DNA of 19,758 nt, from positions 642,674-662,431 of the forward strand of contig BCJX01000002.1 in NCBI GenBank assembly GCA_001600415.1, given 5' to 3'. This DNA is from Pascua guehoae. Lineage: Eukaryota; Basidiomycota; Tremellomycetes; Trichosporonales; Trichosporonaceae. This document shows positions 9,549-17,914 of this stretch, piece after piece; the first letter of the stretch is position 1; the number at the start of each line of letters is the position of its first letter. The translations under genes and the position numbers were made by a program. The notes under the pieces were generated by a model that was given only the letters and a program-made list of their open reading frames with translations, was not told the origin of the DNA and did no database searches.

Positions 9549-12500
9549 TCACTCACACTCATCCGCCTCGGCGCGAATCTCGGCCAACCGCCTGCGCATC
9601 GCCTTCTCCGTCTTGGTCGGCGGGACCTTGCGGCAGATTAACGCGCCCACGAGCGCCATGAGCCCGCCAAAGCGCAGGACCCACGCGACGCCGTTTTTGC
9701 CGTGCATCCCGCCGCCGCCGCTCATGGCGCCGGGTTGCGTTTGTTGCTGCGGTTGCTCGGAGAGGCGGAAGATGATGGATGCGACAATGGCGACCTGGCA
9801 TTAGTGTGGGGTGCTTGGGCATGGAGTGGGGAGGTAGGTAGGGTTAGGGGCAGGGGTTTGGGTAGTCATGGAGAGTGCAGTGGTATAGAGGGAAGATGGG
9901 CGATGGGCCGACGATGTGGCAGACTTGGGAAACTGCCTCCACCGCTCACTAGGCAGCCGTGATGCTCGGATGAAAAGGTGGAACTAAGCATTCGATAGAG
10001 TAGGCGTCACACGCCGTGGTACACCCAAGTCTACCACTCGAATGCGCACCCGGACCAAGCACTTGGATGAACCCCATGAGCACCGCACAGTACCTTTCCA
10101 AGTACATGCAACCAGCGCGTGGACCAAACACTCGAGAAACCACGCCATCACTCAGAAATCACAACACTTGCACAAAACACCCCACTGGGCCACTCACAAT
10201 AAACTGTGGCACGACAATCGCGAGATTGTGAATACCCATAATCGTGCCGCCGGCGACGGGGCCCTGGCCCGAAAGGTCGGCCGACGCCGCCTCGAGGTCG
10301 GCGGTCGAGTAGCTGCTGCGGAGGAGGGGGCGGCGTTCGGTGGCGGGCGACGACGGGTGCGAGCGGTTGCCTTGGCCCATGGAGACGGTGCGTGCCGGTG
10401 CCGCACGGCCTGCACCTGTTGATTCCGACGATGGCGACGATGTGTCAATCTCCTTGAGGAACTGGAATGTCAGGTGGATGTTGGGTGGTGGAGAACGTTG
10501 TGGCTCACCTCCATGATCATTCTGGGCGGGGCGAGGTCAGTATTGATACTTGAGACGGTGTGGAGACTAACGCAAATGGACTGCGAGTCAGCGAGGAGCC
10601 CCCATCAGGTTTTTTTCGGACACGAGGATACGCACACCCAGCACGCGACCGCCCAGCAGATGCCGACGAGGGAGATCATGACTGTCGCCTGCCAGACGTT
10701 GACAATGGCAAATGTCGACATCATGAGGACAAAGAAGAGGACGAGCGCGGCCGTCCAGATGTTGCGGAGCATGAATGGCACTGGGTGTCAGCACGACGCG
10801 GTGGTCCCGAGTCCACGGCCCAGGCCTACTCGTCGGGAGCTTGAGGGGCTTTCCATTCCGCGCCGCGTCCGACTTCCACTGCTGCACCATGCGGCGGATG
10901 CGCTCGTGCTCCGTGTCCAGCTCCTCATCCTCGCCGTCCTCGTCGTGGCACCCGTCGGGTCCGTGTTCGTGGGGGCGGAGTAAGCGGTGGTCCCGCTCGG
11001 AGAGGTGCGGGAGGATGGTGCCTGCGATAATGGCGATAAACGAGTGGATCAAGAGGGCAAAGCTGCCCGCGCGTGTCGACTTTTCGAGGTCGGGCTGCGC
11101 GCCGGTTTCATACGCCATGACCTCGGCGACATACGTGGTCGCGTAAAATAGGAATGGGAACCAGCCCATAAACGCAGCAATCTGGACCATGCAGATGCGA
11201 CGGACGGGCTTGGGCAGGTTGAGCACGGCCTCGTGGATCGTGTGCAGCATGTCCCGGAGCTTGCTGTGGTGTGTTAGAAAGGTTGGCGACGGTAGCTGTC
11301 TAAAGACTCAAGCCTCGCTCACCTTCGACGCTCTCCAAACAGCGTCGGCCGCTCGTCTTCGTCCACGGTATAGCACGTAATCCACACGGTGATGACAAGG
11401 AGGACGACGGCGACGACACACAGCTGGCGGAACTGCTCGCCGCCCAGGAGGCGGATGATGGGAATCTGGTTCAGGTGCAGCGACCCCAGGAAGAAGCCGA
11501 CAATGTTGCCAATGTGGTTGAAGCGCGCATTCCAGGCGTTGGCAGAGTTGACCTGCTCGACGGGCGTGACGTCGAACACGAGGTTGCGGAGAGATGCTTG
11601 CAGGCTAGTAGCGTTAGCGGTGGGACCCGCATGTGCGCTCAGTCACTGTACTGAATGGCAAGAGGGCAAAGAGGGCAAACGCGAGACTCAGACCAGCTCG
11701 TCCTCTACGAGGCTGCTGCCGCGCATCCAACGCCTTGGTCGTCGCTCTGTCCTCGTCTTCGGCGTCGTGGAGCCCTCCCACGCCCCTCTCGCAGCTCCAC
11801 ATCACCAGTCTCAACGTGCTCATCTTCTCGACCTCATTTATACCTTTCACTCCTGTCACCTCCCGCTCCCAACTCTGCACTCCCGGTCACCGCCAAACAT
11901 CACCCCCAAACACCATCCTCCTATCCTCACTGCCGAGTCCACCTCGCATCAAGCCCTCGGACCACGCCGGCCTCGCCAGCCCTCTCCCCCCCACACGATC
12001 ACTCTCCATGCCCTCGTCGTCTCCACCTTTGCGTCAAAACCCTCTCAACCCTCCCCTCCCTCCTCCCCCTCTCGCCCCTCTGCACCCCAGCCCTCTCCAT
12101 ACTCACCCATTAAGCGCAAAGTCCAAGCAATAAAAGCAAAACACGGCAATAATAATACTCGTCCTCTTGACCAGGGCCGCACTGCGCGGATCCCAATCCC
12201 CCTCGCCCCCGCCAATGACGTCGACGACGGCGCGCGCGACGGGCTCGGTAAACGCCAGCCCCAGCATGGAGAGCACAATCAGCGCCGTCGACACGACAAT
12301 CCAGAACCGGCGCCGGAACCGCGACGTGCTCGAGTCGGAAATCGCCCCAATCAAGGGCTGCACCACGAGGCCCGAGATTGGGCCCGCGAGCCACACGAGC
12401 GACGTGAGCTGCTCCTTGAGGCCGAGGTCGAGGAGGTATGGCGTGCCGTATGCGAGCTCGACCGTCCAGGCAATCTGGGTGTTAGGAGTGTGTCGTGCAG

Positions 12501-13703
12501 TGGTGAGTCTGGGGATATGTGCACGTCTTTCGCGCCTCTCACGTCGTCTGCCTCTTCCGCCTGCGTGCCCGGTATCGATTCTTTGTCTCTATGTCTCTGC
12601 CTCACACTCTCATGCCTCTGTTTCGTCTTCTGTCTCGGGTCTCGGGTGTCTCGGGAGCATCCCCCCATCTCACAGTCTCTCTCCCAGTCACTTTCGCCAC
12701 ATGCACTCTCTCGCCTCACGCACTCTCTCGCCACAAACAGTCTCTGGCCACCTGCGCTCTCTCCTCGCCCTCTCCAACGACCCACCCTTCCAGTCCTCTT
12801 CTACAACCCACCCGTCCAGTCTCTCCGACTCACATCCGTCTCTCCGCATTAACATTCAGCCTCCCCCCACAACCCCCCCAGCCCCCCCAGCGCCCCACGG
12901 AATCCCCGCCGCAGCGCTTCCCTCTCCGTGTCTCCTGTAGCCCAAAACTCCGCCGGCCCCCCCCCCCCACTCCCTCCACCCCATCTACCGCCCACCCACT
13001 GCGGTCTCAACGCCGTCCCTCGACTGGGTCACCACAGCTCTACCTCTACCCTCTCCTCGCCCCTCTCCCTTCTCCCCTCTCACCACCGCTCACCCCACCG
13101 CTCACCCCAACCCACACCCCAACCCACACCCGTCCCAACCCTACCCCCAAACTCCACACGACACCCTAACCCACACCACCCCCCCCCCCCTACGGCCCAG
13201 CCCCACCCGCAACCAACCGGACTCACCTGACTCCCCCCCATCGCAACCGTCAGCGCAACCAGTCGCCACAGACTCAGCCGCGCCTCCTTCCTCTCCCTCC
13301 TCTGCGGTATCGCGAATGTCGGCCGGCGTCCGTGTCCGTCGTAGTTTTCGAATCCAGACGACATCTGGCGTCCTTTGCCTTTGCCTTTATCCCTCCCACC
13401 ATTCCTCCCATTCCCCCCGTTCCCCCCGCTCCCCCTCCCACTACTCCCCCTCCCATAACTCCCACTCCCACTCCCCCTCCCGCTCCCATTCCCGTTCGCG
13501 TTCGCGTTCCCGCTGCTCCCCTCAAAGGCGGACGCCGTGGGCGACGTCGGCGACCCAGGCGCACCCATCAGGCTCGATAAGGACGTGTACCGGTGTCCCC
13601 CGCTCGGCGAGGGCCCCGTGCCCGGTGCCGAGGTCGGGGTGGGCGACGTGGGTGTCTGGGCGCGCCGGCCGAAGACGCGCGGGGTGCTTCGGGGTGTGGA
13701 CAT
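9549..13703 (-). CDS. Sucrose/alpha-glucoside:H+ symporter (GPH/SLC45 family, SUT1-like), 9 exons, 745 aa
   Basis: This is a plasma-membrane carrier of the major-facilitator type, expected to import a disaccharide such as sucrose or maltose with protons. Exons (minus): 13703-13227, 12474-12107, 11604-11323, 11263-10830, 10780-10636, 10580-10572, 10521-10509, 10461-10198, 9794-9549. They sum to 2238 nt and all phases close. Residues 1-145 are a disordered Ser/Gly/Arg-rich cytosolic tail. The core starts with VALTVAMGGSQIAWTVELAYG and TSLVWLAGPISGL, followed by the MFS-like loop IGAISDSSTSRFRRR (about 201-215). Also diagnostic are LDFALNGLQASLRNLVFDVTP, MGWFPFLFYATTYVAE and ACWVPFAMIME. A charged loop (about 440-500) rich in His/Asp/Glu and a Ser/Pro loop (577-640) are cytosolic by inference. 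The ATG at 13703 has context GCCATGTC. The substrate is inferred from family (S. pombe Sut1, plant SUTs) only. Confidence 0.88.
9795..10197 (-). other. Transporter intron 8 (403 nt)
   Basis: The donor GTGAGT at 10197 and branch/acceptor CTAATGCCAG ending at 9795 join VVPQFI|VAIVASIIF in phase 0. No strong repeat is present apart from GGTAGGTAGGGTTAGGGG-like G-rich sequence (about 9832-9862, + strand). Confidence 0.75.
10509..10580 (-). other. Two consecutive micro-exons (9 nt and 13 nt) of the transporter
   Basis: Exon 6 is TCCATTTGC (10580-10572). Exon 7 is AATGATCATGGAG (10521-10509). Flanking introns: 10635-10581 (GTGCGT...CTGACTCGCAG, 55 nt), 10571-10522 (GTTAGT...CTGAC...CCCAG, 50 nt) and 10508-10462 (GTGAGC...CTGACATTCCAG, 47 nt). 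Together they encode residues 569-576, VPFAMIME, bridging ICWAVACW and FLKEIDTSS. Without them the conserved W-x-PFA transmembrane motif is missing. Confidence 0.82.
12475..13226 (-). other. Transporter intron 1 (752 nt), purine-rich transcript
   Basis: The donor is GTGAGT at 13226 and the acceptor CTAACACCCAG ends at 12475, in phase 0. On the + strand the sequence is almost entirely C/T with C-runs (12958-12968, 13180-13190) and repeats such as CACTCTCTCGCC (12700-12740) and CCAACCCACACC (13100-13130). The intron RNA would therefore be G/A-rich. Intron 2 (11605-12106) shows the same bias. Confidence 0.75.
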
Positions 13704-13724
13704 GGCTGTGCGCGGTGGGAGGCT

Positions 13725-13800
13725 TGGTGCTGTGCGGTGCGGTGTGCGGGGTGCGGTGCGGGGTGAGGTGCGGGGTGATGTGAGGTGCGGTGCGGTGCAG
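13725..13800 (+). repeat. GTGCGG-type degenerate hexamer repeat
   Basis: Repeated GTGCGG, GTGCGGG and GTGAGGT words fill this stretch, immediately upstream of the transporter start codon. On the transcript strand they read CCGCAC/CCTCAC. They are probably in the 5' UTR or core promoter. Confidence 0.7.
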
Positions 13801-13802
13801 CC

Positions 13803-13990
13803 GATGCGATGATGCTCGATGCTCGACTCGATGGTGCGGCGATGCTCGGTGGCGCGGTGCTGTGCGGTGCTCGATGTGCTCGGCAATGCTCGATGTGATT
13901 CTCGGTGCAGCTGCAGGTGCTCGATGTAGGTGCTCGGTGCAAATACAGGTGCTCGATGCTCGGTGCAAATGCAGATGCTCGATGCAGATG
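13803..13990 (+). repeat. Dispersed TGCTCGATG / TGCTCGGTG array
   Basis: About a dozen copies of TGCTCGATG or TGCTCGGTG (reverse complement CATCGAGCA / CACCGAGCA) occur at irregular spacings. Inserts such as CAAATGCAGA and CAAATACAGG recur at two places. The array lies 100-290 bp upstream of the transporter start. It could be an unstable repeat or clustered protein-binding sites. Confidence 0.65.
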
Positions 13991-14939
13991 CACAATGTGG
14001 GTCGATGGGCAATGGTCCGATTGTGCGAGTGTTGGTGGCGATGGATCCAAGTGTGGGCGTCGCCGCCGGCTCTGGGCCCCAGGCGTGGGAGGGATGACGT
14101 TGCGTCAGCGGTGGGGGGTGTGGCGAATTCGGTCATGTGCGACACTGTGGCTCGTTGGAATCCCGGGGGATGCGGCCGACTGCCACAGGATGAGCTCAGG
14201 AGCTGGCCCGACGGCTCGCGTGCATTGTGTGCATTGTCGTTGTGTGTATTGTACATATGCGGCGCAGGGTAGTAAGCTGTAAACACATGAGGGACAGCTG
14301 ATAGAGATGCTCTTCAGCTCGATGCAATGGCACGGCAAGTGCCCCAGCGACAATTTCCAGCTTGGTGCTCCGGCCCGAACGCGAAGTCAGCCCACTCGCC
14401 CTGGTCCACTGGTGTCCAAGTCCAGTGTGCACAACTGAGGCAAGTCTCTAAAGATGGATTATTGAGTTGGCCGACTAAGAGATTGCCTGGTAGGACCTGC
14501 TCATATGCGTGAACTACGTGGTTCTAAACCCATGGTCACCATCAATCTCAGGTTCGGTCATGGCCGTCTGTTCTCCGCTACCCGCGACAGCCTGTACACG
14601 ACCCAGGGCAGTCTGTCCTACAGCTGGCCGTTCGTTGAACCCGATGACTGTCAGTTGTACGCGATGGCAGTCCGCTCCATACGACCTCGATGCTAGGTAC
14701 TGTTTTGGGCGAGCCCGAGTTCTGGCACGGTAATACAGACCCATGTTTCATTGTGCCCCAATGGAGCTCGTTCTGCCGGCGTGCAGAGCATCCCGAGCCA
14801 TAACGTGTCGCTGCCACTACCAACAAGCACCGTGACATGCATGAGACACCCCGCTGCACCACCACACCGATGTCCCCGCCTCAAGCCGAGCACATCCTCG
14901 CCCACCTCGCCAACATCTCAACACCCACCCCCACAATCC

Positions 14940-16516
14940 CTACCCACTCCCCAACCCACCATCCAACACGCCCAGGATCCCCTTCCACATCTCGACCACC
15001 TCGCGCTCCCACCCCTGCCTCTCCCCCTCGGGCACCTGCTCCCCCTCGTCCCCGTCGGGCCCGAGAATCTCGCCGCCAAAGTCGCCATACGGCCGCGCCC
15101 ACGCGAGGACCTTTTCGCGCCCCGTGTCGACAATCGAGCGCAGGCGGACGCGCGCCGTCTGGTCCGGCGTCCCCGCGCCGGGGACCGCGATGGTGGTGTG
15201 TCCTGCTCCGTGTGCTTGCCCTTGTATCCTGGGTATGGGTTGCACCCACGCGTCGCCGGCGAGGACGGCGAGCCAGCCCGCCTCGACCTCGCTGATGAGG
15301 TCGAGGAGGGCGCGGAGCGTGTGCCTCGCTTCCACCTCTGTCTGGTCTGTCGGTCCTGCCGGGTCTGCCGGGTCTGATTCTCCTCCGCCCCCGCCACGCG
15401 CCGTACCCGCCGCACCGACAACCGCCCCCGCCTCCCCCGTCTTAGCCCCCAGCCGCACCTTGCCCCTCCCCCGCCCAACTCCCCCGCCAACGAGCGGCAG
15501 CGCCGTGACGTACTCGACCATCCGCGCAGTAAAGGTCAGGAGGTACGCGACGCGCATCGATGCCCAGGGCTCGGGCGGCGGGATCTGCAGGATGAGGTGC
15601 AGCAGGGGCGTGAGGCGGGTCACGAGCGCCGAGAGCGGGCCGAGGGCACTGGGTGTTAGCCACGGGTGCGATGGGGAGAGTGAGTGTGGGTGAGGTGAGC
15701 CGGCAAGTGAGGTGGGCACGGCGAGGTATGGGTAGGTAAACAAGGCAAGGTCGGTATTGCACGGCTAGACAGGGTGGGGATGGTCGTACAGGACATAAAC
15801 TCTGGCGAAGGCAGCTCGGATGGTCGTACAGGACAAAGCAGGCCGCGATTGGCAAAGGCATCAGATATGACGATGTGTAGGTGGCATGCAGCCACATTGG
15901 TCGCAAAAGGAGAACAGCTCTAGTTCTGGCTGGCTCCCGAATGCGACCGAGCATGCAAGCCAGTGGTCCAGCCCATATCCCAGCCAGAGTCCACAGCCTA
16001 CAGCACACCCACAGCAGTCCAGACCAGGGCCCAGAACCCAGTTCGCAGCCCACAGTCCACAGACTCCAGCCCACAGCCCGAACCCAACCGCCAGGAGCCA
16101 GCATCGGCGCCTGCCCCGCCCCCGTCAATAGGCCGCGACTCTCGCAACGACCCACTCGCCCACCCCAGATGTACACCCACAAAAACGCTAGAAACGCCAG
16201 ATTCACACAAGCACACAAGCACGCAAGCACACAAGCACGCAAGCACACAAACACACAAGCCCACAAGCACAAGCACACAAGCACACAAGCACACAAGCAC
16301 ACAAGCACACAAGCACACAAGCACACAAGCACACAAGCACACAAGCACACGCCCCCCAACGCACCATTTGCGCTCATCGCGCTCGAGCGACGCGAGCCGC
16401 TCGTCCAGATGGTCCCGCAGCCGGTTCTCCTGTGCGCGCCCAAGCGAGACGAGTGGGTGGGGGTGTGCGCCTGCGTCCGAGGACGGGCGGGCGTCTTGCG
16501 AGGCGTCGTGTGTCAT
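14940..16516 (-). CDS. Unrecognised protein, two exons, 286 aa
   Basis: I do not recognise this family. Exons 16516-16365 and 15648-14940 (stop TAG 14942-14940) join in phase 2 as LERDERK-C-ALGPLSALV. The donor is GTGCGT and the acceptor CTAACACCCAG. Residues 30-50 are charged and helical (RLRDHLDERLASLERDERK). Residues about 52-100 are Leu-rich amphipathic helices (LSALVTRLTPLLHLILQIP, then AYLLTFTARMVEYVTALPL). Residues 103-150 are Gly/Ala-rich and low-complexity. Residues 150-286 are helical again (HTLRALLDLISEVEAGWLAVL, RLRSIVDTGREKVLAWARPYGDFG). There is no signal peptide or obvious membrane protein pattern. The ATG at 16516 is the first in its frame but has a weak context (CAAATG). Codon bias fits the neighbours, supporting a real gene. 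Function is unknown. Confidence 0.6.
16205..16351 (+). repeat. 8-bp ACAAGCAC tandem repeat inside the intron of the unknown gene
   Basis: There are about 18 copies of the octamer. The left part (16205-16270) is degenerate, with ACGCAAGC, ACACAAAC and CCACAAGC variants, and the right part (16271-16350) is nearly perfect. The intron spans 15649-16364 (716 nt). On the transcript the repeat reads GUGCUUGU and begins only about 14 nt after the donor site. Confidence 0.85.
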
Positions 16517-16705
16517 TTGGGATCGTGGGCGATGGACGCGGCGTTCAGCAGTGTTCGTCGAGCAAGGAGGTTGGGCAAGTGGGATGTTGATGGGAGGAGG
16601 GATGTCATGACGCAATTCCAGTCACACTGCCCACAGTGCCTGGGTTCAGCCGAAGGTGCCTCGTGAGTGGCGATGTGAGTGGAACTCTGTGCGTCATATC
16701 TGTGG

Positions 16706-16795
16706 GACCCCGTGGCGTAATGGTAGCGCGTGAGATTCCAACGTTGGAATACCTGCTCTTCCTCAAGGTTGTCCGTTCGATTCGGGCCGGGGTCG
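16706..16795 (+). tRNA. tRNA-Trp (anticodon CCA), intron-containing
   Basis: The acceptor stem GACCCCG (16706-16712) pairs with CGGGGTC (16788-16794). The D-arm is GCGT-AATGGTA-GCGC. The T-arm is GTCCG-TTCGATT-CGGGC. The anticodon stem-loop is TGAGA-TTCCAA, with CCA at 16738-16740, followed by an 18-nt intron (16742-16759) after position 37. The intron's TTGGAA can pair with TTCCAA, as usual for eukaryotic pre-tRNAs. T5 at 16803-16807 is a Pol III terminator. Two oddities: the last anticodon-stem pair is A-C, and position 73 is G where eukaryotic tRNA-Trp normally has A. The isotype is therefore less certain than the tRNA call. Confidence 0.8.
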
Positions 16796-16802
16796 TCCTC
16801 CC

Positions 16803-16807
16803 TTTTT
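16803..16807 (+). terminator. Pol III terminator (T5) after the tRNA
   Basis: A run of five T on the non-template strand, 8 nt downstream of the mature tRNA 3' end, followed by CTTTC. Confidence 0.7.
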
Positions 16808-17579
16808 CTTTCATTCACTGTGACCCAGGCTAAAATTGGCGGCGACGTCGACAGCGCTGGACAAGGGCGCAAGGCTTGACGCCCGCTCAGGATTTATCCG
16901 GTATCCGACGTTGTGGCGATTCCCTCGAGGACATGACCACTGCTGATCCATCACCGGCCGCGTCCAGACCACCCACGGTGGCCCCCGTCGCTTCGAGTGC
17001 GTTCCTTCATGCAAGTCTTGTTGTCCTTGCACATTGCTTTATCGCTTTCATTTCGTGTGCCTCCCATAGTGGCCAGGTGGCCAGGCCTCCGTCCGCCATG
17101 GCCACAATTCTCTTATCAGCAGTTCCGGGTACTGACGCGTCATGCAGGACCATGTACCATGTTCCGGCTAACCATGCGCCACTGAAATTGATTCCGCTCG
17201 AGGTGCAGGGAAACATGGATAGGGTATTTGACCGAATTGTAAACGACTCAATCGGTACGGCCGAATCCAAAGCCACACAGGCAGTCACGCACTGCCAACC
17301 AGCCAGAGTCGCCAGGCCCCAGGTCCCCCCGTTTGGCGCGTTTTGACCGTTTTGACCGTCCATCGCCGGCATCCCCGGCAGGCGCGAGTCGAAAAATCCG
17401 CCACACCGCACCGCACCACGCACCCACTGGCCACTGGCCAACACCCATATCTCTGATCGCAATTTCTCTTTCCTTCTTCACTCCATCGCTCTTGCTCAAC
17501 ACTCGCACACGCTTACGCACACCACCCCAGGCCCCCCTGGTCCCCTCTCAACCCCAATTGCCCTTCCCCGGCCTAGTCA
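16808..17579 (+). promoter_or_regulatory. Upstream region of CPA1
   Basis: This is about 770 bp between the tRNA and the attenuator uORF, and it should contain the CPA1 promoter. Visible are tandem TTTTGACCG units (17340-17358), a CCACTGGCCACTGGCCAA repeat (17427-17444) and a C/T-rich stretch at 17455-17500 typical of fungal transcription starts. A 156-codon open frame at 16876-17346 has no recognisable features and is not called. No perfect TGACTCA (Gcn4-type) site was seen. Confidence 0.45.
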
Positions 17580-17814
17580 ATGCTGTGGACGGAACGCACG
17601 TCTGACGAGTGAGTAGACACTGTTTGCCGAAAAAAAGTGGCGCGTCACGGGGGGCGAAGGCAGGAGCGAAAGAGATTTTTTGTCTCACTTGTCGGCCCAC
17701 TCGCCTACAGTACCACCACGCAAACCACTGCCAACTGCCATGACTTGTACTCGTCCTCTGCTAACACCTTTCAGCTACCTCTCTGACCGTGTCTTTACCC
17801 TTGCGCATCTCTAG
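17580..17814 (+). CDS. Spliced uORF encoding the arginine attenuator peptide (AAP), 22 codons
   Basis: Exons 17580-17608 and 17775-17814 (TAG 17812-17814) are split by an intron at 17609-17774 (GTGAGT...GCTAACACCTTTCAG). The joined peptide ends TSDDYLSDRVFTLAHL, which aligns without gaps to the fungal AAP core (Neurospora TSQDYLSDHLWRALNA). In that family the nascent peptide stalls the ribosome at the uORF stop codon when arginine is high, lowering CPA1/arg-2 translation and triggering mRNA decay. The Asp shown to be essential (Neurospora D12) is kept; the Trp at Neurospora position 19 is Phe here. The intron splits that Asp codon (GA|C). The ATG context is weak (TCAATGC, T at -3), as needed for leaky scanning. 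CPA1 starts 100 nt downstream, with no other ATG between. Confidence 0.88.
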
Positions 17815-17914
17815 TTTCGCCCCTCCAACACGGTACTAAGAGCAAACTTTTTATTTCCCCTCCTAAATCACCCCATCCATCCACATCAAACTTCCTTTCA
17901 ACCGACCAACCAAC

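Larger units (their letters stand above)
13704..14939. other. Intergenic region, transporter promoter side plus 3' end of unknown gene
   Basis: These 1236 bp lie between the transporter start and the stop codon of the next minus-strand gene. The first 290 bp are two repeat families (listed separately). From about 13990 to 14939 I see no coding sequence, tRNA or repeat that I can support. Short open frames on both strands lack recognisable motifs and show no consistent codon bias. Confidence 0.5.

Noticed and set aside
11389..12852. 487-codon + frame
   Set aside because: It is antisense to the transporter exons and introns. Its composition (Pro/Ser/His) comes from the C/T-rich strand.
14430..14540. 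Possible second tRNA around GGTTCTAAACCC
   Set aside because: The T-loop lacks the required purine at position 57, and no matching acceptor or D-arm could be found.
15442..16443. 333-codon minus frame rich in Cys/Leu/Val
   Set aside because: It reads the ACAAGCAC octamer array as protein. The flanking splice sites and the better exon frames show that this is intron.
16876..17346. 156-codon + frame upstream of CPA1
   Set aside because: It has no recognisable motif or splice context, and it lies in the expected CPA1 promoter between the tRNA and the uORF.
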